Origin: Epiperipatus broadwayi
Taxonomy: Eukaryota; Onychophora; Udeonychophora; Euonychophora; Peripatidae
DNA length: 64,000 nucleotides
NCBI GenBank assembly: GCA_028023455.1
Contig: JAQFVV010006273.1
Location: forward strand, 994,001 to 1,058,000
Direction of reading: 5' to 3'
Shown here: positions 25,901-36,700 of the stretch, piece by piece
Position numbering within the stretch: the stretch's first letter is position 1
Layout of the letters: the number at the start of each line of letters is the position of its first letter
Notes under the pieces: model-generated
What the model saw: the letters and a program-made list of their open reading frames with translations, nothing else
Told to the model about the DNA's origin: nothing
Database searches by the model: none
Position numbers and translations under genes: made by a program

Positions 25901-26247
25901 ATATTTGTGCCTTTATAATAGGGCATATGTCCACTTTTTAAATCAATTGTCTCTTCACCTTTTCTTCTAACTTCACAAAGTCCAATAATATCCCATTTAA
26001 TATAAGAGAGTTCTTCTTCTAATTCTTGCAATCTTCCTTCACTTGAAAGTGATCTGCAGTTGTAAGTACCTAAATAAAAAGTCGTCATCAAATGGCAGCC
26101 TGGGTCCGCCTCCAGGATATTCTTAGCACCCTCCGCCTTCGGCCACCAACCGCTGCCTTGGTTGGTGACTTTACAGCCTCCTAGGATTAAGGGCCATGCT
26201 TTATTTTTGTCTGTCATAATTATATAATTGGGAAAAATCTTTATCAT
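25901..26247 (-). CDS. RTE ORF, N-terminal part (inverted segment)
   Basis: Start of the RTE polyprotein on the inverted piece. The ORF opens at 26247 with one Met and has another 10 codons in, and either could be the start. The first ~60 residues lead up to LGTYNCRSL, the Asn-containing first motif of the AP-like endonuclease. GLCEVRR follows, with the metal-binding Glu. It then reads MPYYKGTNI up to the inversion point at 25901. The last two residues and stop (Asp-Ser-stop) come from the flanking target duplication, not from the element. The missing continuation is at 26474 on the plus strand. As it stands the ORF is a severed fragment and no endonuclease can be made from it alone. Confidence 0.88.
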
Positions 26248-26473
26248 TTACACAAACATTCATTCTGCCTTATCAGGCACTGAGAAGAAAGACCATGGTG
26301 TTTCTTGATCTTAAACTCAGAGGTAAAAAGCCAATAAACTCACCACGCTGGCTAATGCATGTTGGTGAGCAGCCCATCCATGTTCGTATACTATATGAAT
26401 AAACATATAATAATAACAGCTGCAACGACAAGAACGTATGGAGTGGACATTAGGAATTTGCCCTGCTCGGTTC
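26248..26473 (-). other. RTE 5' UTR (inverted)
   Basis: Minus-strand sequence upstream of the RTE ORF includes CAACATGCATTAGCCAGCGT and GGTGAG, more GC-balanced than the host DNA. It runs to the inversion junction near 26473, which I place by where the plus-strand protein becomes RTE-like. The exact junction is uncertain by some tens of bases. Confidence 0.6.
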
Positions 26474-29104
26474 CTTGGAGTAGGATTCATTATAAATAAA
26501 AAGTGGAAGAACAATATTGTGGAGATTGATGGTGTATCAGACAGAGTGGCAAGATTAGTTATACAACTTAATAGCAGATATAAAATGCAGATAATTCAGG
26601 TTTATGCCCCAACAAGTTCTCACAGTGATGAAGTAGTAGAAGATTTTTATATGGATGTACAAAAGGCTTTTGATCAGAGTAAACAACATTTTAAAATTGT
26701 TATGGGAGATTTTAATGCTAGAATTGGTAAACAAATGAAAGATGAAAGTGTAGTAGGTAATTTTGGTTATGGTAATAGAAATGAGAGAGGACATAGACTT
26801 GTGGAGTTTGCAGAGAAGGAAAAACTTTATATTATGAATTCTTTTTTTGAGAAAAATGTTAGAAGGAAATGGACATGGAAGCATCCAAATGAAGGTACAG
26901 CAGAATTGGATTATATTTTGACTAACAGGAAATACATATTTCAAGATTGTAATGTTCTTAATAAATTTAACACAGGAAGTGATCATCGATTAGTAAGAGG
27001 TAAGATACATGTTAATGTAAAACTAGAGAGACAAAAATTATTAAGAAAAACTATATTTACAGTTGATATTCCTAATCTTCAGAAACATTCTAATGAATTT
27101 AAATTAGAACTTACAAATCGGTTTCAAGTATTAGTAGATTTTGAACATGATTCAGATTTGAATGAAATTAATATGAAAATAACTGATACACTTTTAAAAA
27201 CTGCAACAAAGATAGCTGGTAGAAAAAAGCAGCAATTGACTAATAAAATTTCTACTGAGACTAGAGAACTTATGAAGAAAAGAAGGAATATGAAGATATG
27301 CAAGAATGATGCATTAAAAAGAATTGAATATCTCGAATTTTGTAAAATGGTGCGGAAAAGAGTTGAAAATGATATAAGAAAGTATAACTGTGAACTAGCA
27401 AGAAAAGCTGTAGAAGAAAATAAAAGTCTTAAGAATGTAAAACAACATTTTGGTATTGGTAGGAAATTTATATCTGCAATAAGGAAAAAAGATGGAATTA
27501 TTACTAAAAAGAGGGATGACATTATGAAATTGGTAGAAGATTTTTATCAAGAATTATATAGTAATAAAGAACAAGTACCTCCTATATCTATTACATCTTC
27601 CGAATTGCCCAGAATTTTAAATGAAGAAGTGAGAAATGCAATTAAATGTATGAAAAAAGGAAAGGCTCCAGGTAATGATGGAATTATAATTGATATATTA
27701 AAAGAAGCAGGTGAAGAAACAGAAAAAATATTAGCAAAGTTATATACCAAATGTCTAAATGATAAAGATGTACCGGATGATTGGAAGAATGCAGTAATAA
27801 TATTAATATTTAAAAAAGGTGATAAAGAAGATATTAGAAATTACAGACCTATCAGCCTTTTATCAGTTTTATATAAAATTTTTACCAAGATAATTGCAAC
27901 TCGTCTACAGAGAACCTTGGATTTTCACCAACCAAGAGAACAAGCTGGATTTAAAAGTGGTTTTAGTACAGTAGATCATATTCAAGTATTGAGAGAAGTT
28001 ATAGAAAGGACAAATGAATATGAGTTGTCATTATGTTTTGGATTTGTAGATTATGAAAAGGCATTTGATTCTATAAACATTTCTTCAGTGATTAAAGCAT
28101 TGGATCATCAAGGTATAGATCCAGGATATTGTCATATTTTAAAGAATATTTATAAAAATGCAACAGCAACAATTAGATTACATAATGATACTGGGAAAGT
28201 CAACATTGAGAAAGGTGTAAGACAAGGTGACTCCATATCTCCAAAACTTTTTACAGCAGTGCTGCAAGAAGTATTTTGTGGATTAAAATGGGAAACTAAA
28301 GGAGTGAAAGTAAATGGAGATTATTTAAGTCATTTAGATTTCGCAGATGATGTAGTTGTTTTTGCAAATAATGCTTCAGAGCTGCAGGAAATGTTGCAGG
28401 AGTTATCAGATGAAAGTAGGAAAGTAGGACTAAAGATAAATGTTAAAAAGACTAAAGTAATGTTTAATCGATTTGCTCAAAATATGAAAATAAAGATTGA
28501 TTATGATGAATTAGAAGAAGTTAAGAGTTACAAATACCTTGGTCAGATTATTAATACAGATGGAAACATAATGGATGAAATTAATCATAGAATTAAACTT
28601 GGTTGGAGTGCTTTTGGTAGAAATAACTTGATACTAAAAGGAAATATGCCTATGTGTTTGAAAAGGAAGGTTTTTAACAAATGTGTTTTACCAGTTCTTA
28701 CTTATGGATCTGAGACTTGGACACTTAATAGAAGATCAATACAGAGACTTCAGACCACTCAAAGAAGTATGGAGAGATGTATGTTGGGAGTAACAAGAAG
28801 AGATCGAAAACGCAATGTATGGGTAAGAGAACAAACAGGTGTTACTGACCTCATTGAAAAAATTAAAAGATTGAAGTGGAGTTGGGCTGGACATATTGCT
28901 AGAAGAGATGATAATAGATGGACAATTGAAATTTTAAACTGGATTCCAAGAGATTGTAAAAGACCCAGAAGGAGACCACATGTAAGATGGATGGATGAAA
29001 TAAGAAAATGTGTAGGGGTGATGTGGAGAAGAGAAGCTAAAGATCGGAGAAGATGGATTAAACTTGGAGAGACCTTCATCCTGCAGTGGATTGATAGTGG
29101 TTGA
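26438..29104 (+). CDS. RTE ORF, endonuclease C-terminal part plus reverse transcriptase
   Basis: Open for 888 codons; only about residues 12 onward (LGVGFIINK) belong to the RTE protein, and the first ones are read-in from the inverted 5' UTR. Endonuclease motifs: VYAPT (55-59), GDFNA (90-94), LDYIL (157-161), SDHR (181-184). Reverse transcriptase motifs: KAPGNDG (409-415), [15 protein letters not shown] (538-545), RQGDSISP (595-602) and the catalytic FADD (635-638). The C-terminal tail has [16 protein letters not shown] and the basic block [11 protein letters not shown] found in RTE-like proteins. All key residues are present. Separation of the first ~110 residues by the inversion is the only visible defect. 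Without a usable upstream start it is probably not mobilised. Confidence 0.93.
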   Translation: MEWTLGICPARFLGVGFIINKKWKNNIVEIDGVSDRVARLVIQLNSRYKMQIIQVYAPTSSHSDEVVEDFYMDVQKAFDQSKQHFKIVMGDFNARIGKQMKDESVVGNFGYGNRNERGHRLVEFAEKEKLYIMNSFFEKNVRRKWTWKHPNEGTAELDYILTNRKYIFQDCNVLNKFNTGSDHRLVRGKIHVNVKLERQKLLRKTIFTVDIPNLQKHSNEFKLELTNRFQVLVDFEHDSDLNEINMKITDTLLKTATKIAGRKKQQLTNKISTETRELMKKRRNMKICKNDALKRIEYLEFCKMVRKRVENDIRKYNCELARKAVEENKSLKNVKQHFGIGRKFISAIRKKDGIITKKRDDIMKLVEDFYQELYSNKEQVPPISITSSELPRILNEEVRNAIKCMKKGKAPGNDGIIIDILKEAGEETEKILAKLYTKCLNDKDVPDDWKNAVIILIFKKGDKEDIRNYRPISLLSVLYKIFTKIIATRLQRTLDFHQPREQAGFKSGFSTVDHIQVLREVIERTNEYELSLCFGFVDYEKAFDSINISSVIKALDHQGIDPGYCHILKNIYKNATATIRLHNDTGKVNIEKGVRQGDSISPKLFTAVLQEVFCGLKWETKGVKVNGDYLSHLDFADDVVVFANNASELQEMLQELSDESRKVGLKINVKKTKVMFNRFAQNMKIKIDYDELEEVKSYKYLGQIINTDGNIMDEINHRIKLGWSAFGRNNLILKGNMPMCLKRKVFNKCVLPVLTYGSETWTLNRRSIQRLQTTQRSMERCMLGVTRRDRKRNVWVREQTGVTDLIEKIKRLKWSWAGHIARRDDNRWTIEILNWIPRDCKRPRRRPHVRWMDEIRKCVGVMWRREAKDRRRWIKLGETFILQWIDSG

Positions 29105-29121
29105 TAATGATGATGATGATG
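29105..29121 (+). repeat. RTE 3' (GATGAT)n tail
   Basis: TGA/GAT trinucleotide repeat between the RTE stop codon and the right target duplication. The truncated RTE at 50.2 kb has the same tail (CATCATCATCAACC on the plus strand). Confidence 0.9.
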
Positions 29122-29132
29122 ACTAAGAATCA

Positions 29133-30554
29133 CTTAGGTTGTCATTCAGTGATTATCTATTTGTTATCTTGCAACTCTTGAATAAAATGTTGCAACAATT
29201 AAGTATAATATTAAATGTGATGTTATCAGACTTTGTGGATTTATTAGGAAAAAGGATAAAAATAAAAACACTTGATTTGGAAAATAGCCATATACTTTAT
29301 TGCAAAAATGTAAATATTGAAAATTCAAATAATGTGAGATTCACTATTAATAGAATTTGGAATTATAACTTATAGATAATGATAGTATATTATCAAATAC
29401 AGATAATTTAGCTTTGTGCAGGTTATCAATCTGACTAAAAAGTCAAGGAATTTATAAAGAAATGCAGAATACAAAAAATTAGACCCAACAATTTTTTTGA
29501 AATTGTCATGATATATTTTAATACAAAAATTGAAAAATGTTTAAAAGATGAAAGTGTTTTGGGTAAATTTGAATTATAGGGATAAAATAAAAGGAAATAT
29601 ATAGAATTGGGGGGGGGGGGGATATATTAACAACATAATATTTAGCTCTCCAATTTTCACAATGTAATAAGACAAAAGTAGCTAGCTCTTCACTCTAGTG
29701 CCATTTACTACAAGCTTGAATAGTCAAGAATTACTAGACACATTTAAATTCCAATCCTCATATTGAATTCTGGCATTTTGCTTTTATCAATGAGACTTGG
29801 GAATTCAAAATTGGAAAAAATACAACTTGAATCTAACAACCATCTTTAACTCCATTTTACATATCAAATTAAAAGTCTGGAATTCAAACCAGCTAAGATT
29901 TTGAATATAAATCAACCTCTTTAAATCTGAATTTCAGGCTTTTAGCTTGGCATGCATTAATATTGTAAGTATAAATTTTATACCATAGTCTAAAAAAAGT
30001 ATACTTTATACCTGTTCTCTATTTTCAACTATATAAAAACATTAAAAATCTCAACATCTAGCAATTGGAAAACCTAATGGGTAATGTCTTTTTATAGTTC
30101 CTTTTTGGAAGGCTGTTGGAGATTTTGCTCTTAAGTAATGCTATTTATAAAGCTATTTTATTTTTATGAATTCAGAGTATAGATATATCAAAATTATTTA
30201 TTTTTGGTTTTATTTACAACCTTAAAAATCAACAAATATGGATTTTTCTCTTTTCAACTTGAAATTTTTTTCTTTCACTTTTTTTAATATTAAATTAATG
30301 GTATTAATTAAAATATTCGAATTTATATAAATTTTGCTTTCTAAATAAAATGATTTCTTTATTAAATGTTTATTAGATTTAATCTTAATCATTATTTTCA
30401 TCAGCAACTTTAATTATTATTATTCTCTACAAAATAAAGATCATATATAAGTCAATGCAATTTCGGAAATCTATAGCTTCTTTTCTGCATGATTCTATTA
30501 AACTTCATCTTATCAATCTTAATGTGATCTTTTACTATATTATAATTCCATGAA
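29133..30554. other. AT-rich spacer with a G tract
   Basis: No gene recognised. A run of about 12 G at 29609-29620 stands out. Phrases such as GGAATTCAAACCAGC (about 29880) and GAAATTCAAATCAGTC (about 40795), both followed by a similar AAAATTTTRAATATAAATCA block, hint at copies of an unrecognised short repeat at both places. Confidence 0.5.
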
Positions 30555-30955
30555 ATCTAATTTAAAACTTTAATTATCTGTAATTCAATATTAGCATTAT
30601 AAACGCATAAACACAAAACTAATATTTAATATTTTATTAAACCATAGGTTGAGTACTTTTGAGAGTCACGACTCTTATAATCATAGCACTTTGTGAAGTA
30701 ACTGATTGTCTAATGTTATGCAAATCTATGCAAAGTTCAAGTAATCCATTTCCTGGATATAAAAAAATATGTTGCTGTCTATTGCGATAAAGCAGGTCTC
30801 TTTTATCTTTTTTCTCAAATCGATGAGAGCCGTGACTCTCGAAAGCGCTCAGCCTATGGTTTAATAAAATATTAAATATTAGCTTTGGGTTTATGTGTTT
30901 ATAGCACTAGTATTGAGTTACAGAATATTAACCAAACATGCAAAGTTTAAAATTA
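30555..30955. mobile_element. Foldback element, family E
   Basis: Inverted arms of ~115 bp surround a ~145 bp centre. The left arm contains CTAATATTTAATATTTTATT and AAACCATAGG; the right arm has the reverse complement. In the right arm, plus strand near 30821-30845, GAGAG CCGUGA CUCUC forms a perfect 5-bp stem directly before GAAA and after CGAU. This resembles the helix II/GAAA half of a hammerhead with a damaged CUGANGA. No target duplication was found. Confidence 0.75.
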
Positions 30956-31739
30956 CGTTCGTATTACAACTTCAATTATCATGTATTCCCATATTATCTA
31001 AAAACATATTCAGCCCAATTTTATTTTAGTCTTTAATTCATCAAATAAAGTGATTCTTGTTTAATCTCTCATTCATATATCATCCATTTAAAACTTCATT
31101 CTTAATTCTACCCCATATTTCTCTATACATTGTTGTATGAGCTACAGTCTTCCTAATAAAACATTTATTAAAAACTTTTCTTCCAAACATACAAGTATAT
31201 TTTCTTTGACTATTATGTTATTTCATCCAGAAGTATTCCATTCAAAATTGATTCAGGATTAATTGTGTTCATATGCTTGTTAATTTGACAAAGTATTTAA
31301 ATTTATTTTCTCCTTTTGAAAAACCAATGGACATTGTTTTAACTTTAAAAAAAAAAAAAAAATTTCTCTCTAGTTCTACTTACATAACTTTTGTAGTATT
31401 TTCTGTAGATTTTAAGCATTATTTTTGAAAATAATCACATCATCTTCAAAATTTATTTCTTTTGTTTTCCATTTTAATCTCCAAAATATTTTTTTATAAA
31501 ATTTACTCCTATAAAAAGTTAGAGGAGTTGGAATCATCCTGTCATACATTACTGCTAAATTTTGCTAAAATAATTTGATAAGTTTCCTGAGACTATGTAT
31601 AATGTTTCAATGCTTTATATTACAGCAGAAATGGCTATGTAAGTGAATTTTAGAACAATTAATTTAAACTTCCTTCTGGATAGATATTAATGTTAGTTCT
31701 GAATAGATAATTTTTTCATAATAAATTAAACAAATCCAT
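30956..31739. other. AT-rich spacer, no gene recognised
   Basis: A poly-A run lies at about 31347-31361. Nothing else was recognised. Confidence 0.5.
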
Positions 31740-32640
31740 ATTTTAAGAATAGCTTGAATTTATAAAATATAGACAGCAAAAAGGCAATTGGAATGATGAG
31801 ATCTATCACTGTGATATATATATATAGAGAGAGAGAGAAAAAATGGTGTTAATATTTGTTTTGTTGATATGAAAAGGACATGATAAAATGAGTAGAGTTG
31901 AAAAAGAAACATATAGATTAGAAGCAAAAACATTTATTGAGAAATTTATATATGTATGAATTAAAAGATATGTGTGGTTAATTGATTCTCACTAAGTGTA
32001 AAATATTGTCAATCTCTTGCTTTATTATTAAATATATATAAAAGAATTGTTAAATGAATATTGTTTTGAAAAGATTTGAATTATCATTAGAGATAAGAAA
32101 ATAATTATACCAGATTTGCTGATGATATGACAATATTTGCAGATAGTGAGAATAAGATTAACAAAATGTTATGTAGGATTGACAACATTTGTGGAAAGTT
32201 TGAAATAAAAATTAATGCAATGATGCTGAAGTAATGAAAATAGATTTTTTAAAAAAAACACTCTAATGTAAACATTGGGTAGGAAGTTATAAAACTGATG
32301 AACACTTTTGAATGTTTAGTAAATAATGACTAAGTATGTTTTTAGTAAGATGATTATTCAGAAGATCATTGTAATTACATCTAAGAAAGAGATTTGTTAT
32401 GTCCTACATAAAGGAAACCTTTAGGTATATGAATTTGGAGAATGGAAAAGATATGATGAAAAGATGCGATCCTAAATGTAAACGTGACTGAAAATAATAA
32501 ATGAAAAAAAGGTATTTTCACAAAACTATGAGAAGAAAGAAATTTTAAAAAATACAACAAGAAAAAAGTTGATTGATGATATTAAAGAAAATAGTTTTTT
32601 TTAAAAAAAAAAAAAAAAGTACAACAATAGACAAAAATTA
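31740..32640 (+). pseudogene. Decayed LINE reverse transcriptase
   Basis: Heavily degraded non-LTR reverse transcriptase, full of stops and frameshifts. The clearest part is near 32110-32220, where the plus strand reads RFADDMTIFADSENKINKML and then GKFEIKIN across frames. That is the catalytic FADD box and the following LKINxKKT-type region. Upstream, KKAIG near 31780 may be the KAxGxD motif. It looks like a different LINE lineage from the intact RTE. No ends or duplication were found. Confidence 0.65.
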
Positions 32641-33102
32641 CTTGGAAATGTAGCTTGTTTGGTATGTTAATCCTAATATTTTATACATAACTAGTTATGA
32701 TAATATGTGTAGTTAGTCAAGTGAAAGAATCAAATTTACCAGGAAAGTACTTTGTGATTGTATCATACTGGATTAAAATATTTGTCAAAAGAACATGCAT
32801 ATATTTCATGCAATGAATCCAGATTCTCTGTTTCCAATGTGCAGAAGTTTTCAAAGACACATTAACTAAAATAAATATAGTATGATATATATGGGCAGGT
32901 TTTTTTCAGAAGAAAATATGTGATTAACAGCAGAATGAATCATAACTGTATTTTGTAGCAAAATACAAAAAAAAAAAAAAAATTAATACTGCTTAACATT
33001 TATCATTCAGATCCCTCCTCCATAAAACTTACAGATAGCATCACTCCCATTTCCAATGTCAAAATTCATACGCATCAATCTTTTTCAAGCTATAAATAAA
33101 CA

Positions 33103-33250
33103 ATTAAGAACTTGTTTGAGCTATTGGTATGCTCTCTGTATTACATTTTTGTAAATACAAGCTTACAAAAGTAATGTCATGTTATATATGACTTGCTTTT
33201 TTTGATTATTATAATTTTACCTGTAAACTTTGGCTATGCTAAGGTTGTTA
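33103..33250 (+). repeat. Hammerhead family B tail, copy 1 (direct repeat)
   Basis: TTAAGAACTTGTTTGAGCTA through CTCTGTATTACATTTTTGTA, TACAAGCTTACAAAAGTAAT and GTCATGTTATATATGACTTG. The first 45 bases recur at 33508 in the same orientation, and a diverged version follows the hammerhead at 59062-59117 (about 59189-59275). Confidence 0.8.
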
Positions 33251-33379
33251 ATATATGATAGATCTGAATTTGTTTCAGTCCCATATAGCTATTTAAGTTA
33301 AATAACTGGAATAAAAGACATTTTCATGTCTGAAAACGTCAGAGTTTCTACTTAAATATTACGTATGAAATAAGTATTG

Positions 33380-33560
33380 AGTTGATATTTTAGATCTAGT
33401 GTCTGAATATTCTAGCTCTTCACTGAGGTGAGCCATAAGCTCAAAACCAATTGGTCTGGATGTTCCAGATAGAGATTTTAAATATTTTCTCTTACCACAT
33501 TTATTAATTAAGAGCTTGTTTGAGCTATCGGTATGCTCTCTGTATTACATATATATATAT
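33380..33560 (+). ncRNA. Decayed hammerhead ribozyme, family B
   Basis: The core lies at about 33419-33465: CACUGAGGU, helix II GAGC/GCUC (loop CAUAA), AAAA, helix III ACC/GGU with loop AAUU, then C and UGGAUG. It aligns base by base with the intact hammerhead at 59062-59117. Conserved A9 is U and G12 is A, so activity should be lost. Helix III is 3 bp here. The 3' flank carries the family B tail (33508 onward), a repeat of 33103. Confidence 0.65.
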
Positions 33561-33959
33561 AACTACTATATATTTCAAATTATTAAATATCTTGATTGCA
33601 ATAAACATTAAACACAACCAATCTTATTTATTCTCAATCTGTATCAATATATATAAACATATAAATATTAGAAAATACAGTAATTAATTTTTTTTTTAAA
33701 TGTAGTTGTTTTATAGACATCCATGCCAAGAGATGGCATTGTTTTTCTTGAAAAAATACAACTTATGAATATTCCCAGGCCTTTTTAAAAAAAATTTGAA
33801 TTCCTTGTTTTTGATTTTTGAATTCCTTGTTTTTAACTTTTTTTTTATTATTTACAAATGAAGTAATCACAAATTTTATTTTATTTTTTTGTAAACATTT
33901 ATTTTTATTAACATCAACAAAGAATAAATAAATATAAAATAAAATCAACATTTTGTAAA

Positions 33960-35165
33960 ATTTCTATGGTATATTGTAACATTTGTGCTTTGGCTTGTGG
34001 CTTTTTAAAAAAAAATAACTTCAAAATAAAGTTACAGTGTTTTATACACAATTAAAGAACACAAACAAACTCAAAAGTTAGTAGGCACTTTTTTATTTTG
34101 TCACTTTTTTTAAAAAATAACATCAATAAAATGATGAAGTACACTGTTTTAAACACAAATAAATCACATAAACAAAATCGAAACTTCGTAGGCTTTTTTT
34201 TTTTTAAAGTCAAACTTAGTAGACTTTTTTTAAAAAGTTATGATGCTTTTTTATTTGTAAAAATAACATTTTTTTTACCATTTTAAAACAAACTTTTTTT
34301 TTTTTGGTTACACAAATAAATTAACAAGAATGGGGAAATATAGAGGTGTTTATTACATCTATAAAGATATTTCATACAGGATAGAGAAAGGTGAATAATT
34401 CCATGTGTATAAATTTAAAAAATCAGATATATTAATCTTTAACTGAGGTTTAAAGTTTATGTCTGTGCTAGAGATAATCTCTAGTTTCGAGAATAATTAG
34501 TAATAATCATTAGGATATTTAGCTGAAATGGATGGCATCGGGGTTGTGAGTGGAGGGAGTTTGACAATAGTAAATGAAAATGTAACAAATAAATCACACA
34601 AACAAATTTTAAACTTAGTAGGCTTTTTTTTGGAATGCTGCTTTTTAAAAAAAAAAAAAAAAACAAGTTCAAAGTTATTAAGCTTTTTTTTTCATTTTTT
34701 TTTGGTTACACAAATAAATAACACAAACAAACTTTTTTTTGGATTGCTGCTTTTTTTAAAAACAATTATCAACAAGTTCAACATTATCAAGCTTTTTTTT
34801 TTTTTGGTTACACAAATAAATAGCACAAAAAAATTTTAAACTTAATGGGCTTTTTTTTTTTTTGGATTACCATTTTTTTTATAAACTAACATTAACAAAA
34901 ATAAAACTTATGCTTTCTTTTTATTTTTTCCTATAAAAGATAAACAAATTGATAAAGGATTAAAAATAACATTGACTAAGTTTAATAACATTTTTTAAAA
35001 AAACAACAACAAAATTAAAACTGAGTAACCTTTTTTTTCACTTGCCGATTTCTTTAAAAACTCACACTTTCAAAAATAAAAGTTGTTATGATTTTTTTTT
35101 TTTTTGCTATAAAGATAAACAACTTTAAAAAGGATTAAAAATAACATTGACTAAGTTTAAAATGG
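33960..35165. repeat. Poly-T-rich minisatellite inside the Merlin-type element
   Basis: Irregular units repeat GGTTACACAAATAAAT, ACACAAACAAAC, TTAGTAGGCTTTTTTTTT, GGATTGCTGCTTTTT and, toward the right, GGATTAAAAATAACATTGAC then TAAGTTTAA (twice). The many small ORFs here (Phe/Lys/Asn-rich) are artefacts of these runs. Confidence 0.8.
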
Positions 35166-35169
35166 CACC

Positions 35170-35580
35170 CCTCCCCCCAAAAAAAATCCATTGTGGAGGT
35201 AGCACTTTCCTGGTGGTTCTTTCTCCAGCTAAACAGAGTTTCATTAACCTCAACTATCAAACCAGGCCTGCCAATTTGATAGCACAGTCGAGATGACAAA
35301 CTCTCAGAGCACAGCTCATGCAGATCGTTGATCAAATGCAAAATGGCATTTTTGCCTAGCCCCAATTTTTTTCTGGACAGTTTCAACAGTTAGGTATTCA
35401 TGACTCCAGTAATATATTAGACATATAGCTTTAACCAATGGTATTCCGGAGCTGTCAAACCAAGTGAGATTTCTAATGGAAACCGTTCTACTGCATGAAC
35501 GAGATGAACATCTCAACTGACATGTACTTTTTTCGATCCTAAATTTCATTGAGGCTCCACATTCGCATTTCTTTGAATGT
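35170..35580 (-). pseudogene. ISXO2/Merlin-like transposase fragment
   Basis: Two overlapping minus-strand frames join into one protein. The first, from 35549, reads CQLRCSSRSCSRTVSIRN (zinc-ribbon-like Cys pairs), then a region with ICLIYYWSHEYLTVETVQKK. The second, from about 35360, reads LINDLHELCSESL and IGRPGLIVEVNETLFSWRKN. This order and the phrase GxPGxIVExDExxF are characteristic of ISXO2-like/Merlin transposases, where the Asp is catalytic. Here it is Asn (VNET), so the fragment should be inactive even without the frameshift near 35340. The downstream catalytic region is replaced by minisatellite. Assigned by motif memory only. Confidence 0.72.
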
Positions 35581-36700
35581 GGAAGGCCACAGCATCACAT
35601 TCTGTTGTCGGTAAATCACACAATCAAACAACATCTGGTTTTTACTGTGCCATTATTATTTTCTTGTGGAGGTTCTCAAGTAAACACTACTTGATGTGTT
35701 AATTATTTACAAGTATGTTCAGACATACCCTTGGACAATGTTTTGCACATTAAAATTTCACTACAGAAGTGTGTAAACATTCTGTTAATTATGAAATACT
35801 TCAATCGTGTGATTTCAATAAATGTAAAAAAAAAAGTAAAGTAAAAATAACATTTGATTACTTGAATTAAACACACCCTCACCCTACACTATAAAAAAGT
35901 GTGAAGTGTGCGATTTGGCATAAATAATTTGCTGCAATGCAACAAAGTGATCTGTAATGATTATTACAGCGAATTGTTGAAGTACATGTAAACACGGCAG
36001 CAAAATGTTGGCTGCATAAACAGCATTTTTATGTGTTTTAGCACATAAATTGTGCCGTCCTGAGGCATGGATGTCTATAAAACAACTAACTACCTTTAAA
36101 GGAAACAAAAAATATAAACATCACTTAGGAGCACTTTTGACTATCCTAACAATCTTGGTCAACTAATACTTTGAAAGGTCAAATTTCCCATAATTCTGTG
36201 ATCTTAACGTTTGCTGCCTATCTATTGATTAAGTTTTGCTTGTATTTATATATTAACATAGCTTCCTTGATTTTTCTTTTATTATTATTTCTTTCAGTTT
36301 GCAATATTTTTACATTATTATAATAATTTATCAGCTTCTGTTTTTTATGACTAATAAATCATGTATATATGATTTTGATTTCAATTATAATAACGTAAAA
36401 ATATTACAAACTGAAAGAAACAATAAAAAAAAAAAGTTAAGGAAGCTATGTTAATATATAAATACAAGAAAGACTTAATCAGTAGGCAGACAGCAAATGT
36501 TAAGATCATGGAATTATAGAAAAGTTGACCTTTCAAAGTATCAGTTTGCAAAACCTACAACGATAGTCGAAAGCACTCCTAAGTGATGTTTATTTTTTTG
36601 TTCTTTTAAAGAAATTGTAATTACCATATTTTCTAATATTTATTTATAAGTTTATATATATATTATTTTGAAGAAATACAGACATCAATTTGTAATATTA

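Larger units (their letters stand above)
25890..29132 (+). mobile_element. RTE-clade non-LTR retrotransposon, near full length, 5' end inverted, with TSD
   Basis: An 11-bp duplication, ACTAAGAATCA, flanks the insertion (25890-25900 and 29122-29132). Between them are an inverted 5' part (25901 to about 26473, minus strand) and the remaining element in plus orientation (about 26474 to 29121), ending in (GATGAT)n, the simple-repeat tail typical of RTE. Together they give about 3.2 kb, a usual RTE length. The encoded protein has an AP-like endonuclease and a reverse transcriptase and runs across the inversion with almost no loss: the inverted part ends YYKGTNI and the direct part starts LGVGFIINK. 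The structure fits target-primed reverse transcription with twin priming. The long intact ORF means a young insertion. Confidence 0.93.
33702..36093 (-). mobile_element. Merlin-type DNA transposon with TIRs and minisatellite interior
   Basis: Inverted ends: AGTTGTTTTATAGACATCCA then TGCC at about 33705 on the left, and its reverse complement (GGCATGGATGTCTATAAAAC then AACT) ending about 36090 on the right. Inside are a poly-T-rich minisatellite (33960-35165) and a minus-strand transposase fragment (35170-35580). TTTAAA adjoins both ends, but no exact 8-bp duplication survives. The TIR resembles that of the 12.3-14.5 kb element. The insertion interrupts a foldback arm. Confidence 0.8.
33600..36700. 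mobile_element. Foldback element, family D, split by the Merlin-type insertion
   Basis: The inner arms (about 36094-36335 and 36375-36612) are inverted copies around a centre near 36353. Landmarks are AACATCACTTAGGAGCACTT, CTTTGAAAGGTCAA and TATTAACATAGCTTCCTT. Beyond 36612 the right arm continues with a segment whose inverse is found left of the Merlin-type element (ATATTAGAAAATAC.GTAATTA near 33667). The Merlin-type element therefore inserted into the left arm. The outer limits are uncertain. A hammerhead-like UUGACCA, paired GAUUG/UAGUC and A-rich GAAA-like half can be read in the left arm on the minus strand. Confidence 0.7.

Noticed and set aside
26555-27750. Minus-strand ORFs opposite the RTE
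   Set aside because: Shadows of the plus-strand RTE ORF, which has the recognisable domains.
29609-29620. G-quadruplex at the G run
   Set aside because: A single homopolymer run; could stack but nothing links it to a function.
33763-34839. Several small Phe/Lys/Asn-rich ORFs
   Set aside because: They come from poly-T and poly-A runs of the minisatellite, with no protein-like composition.
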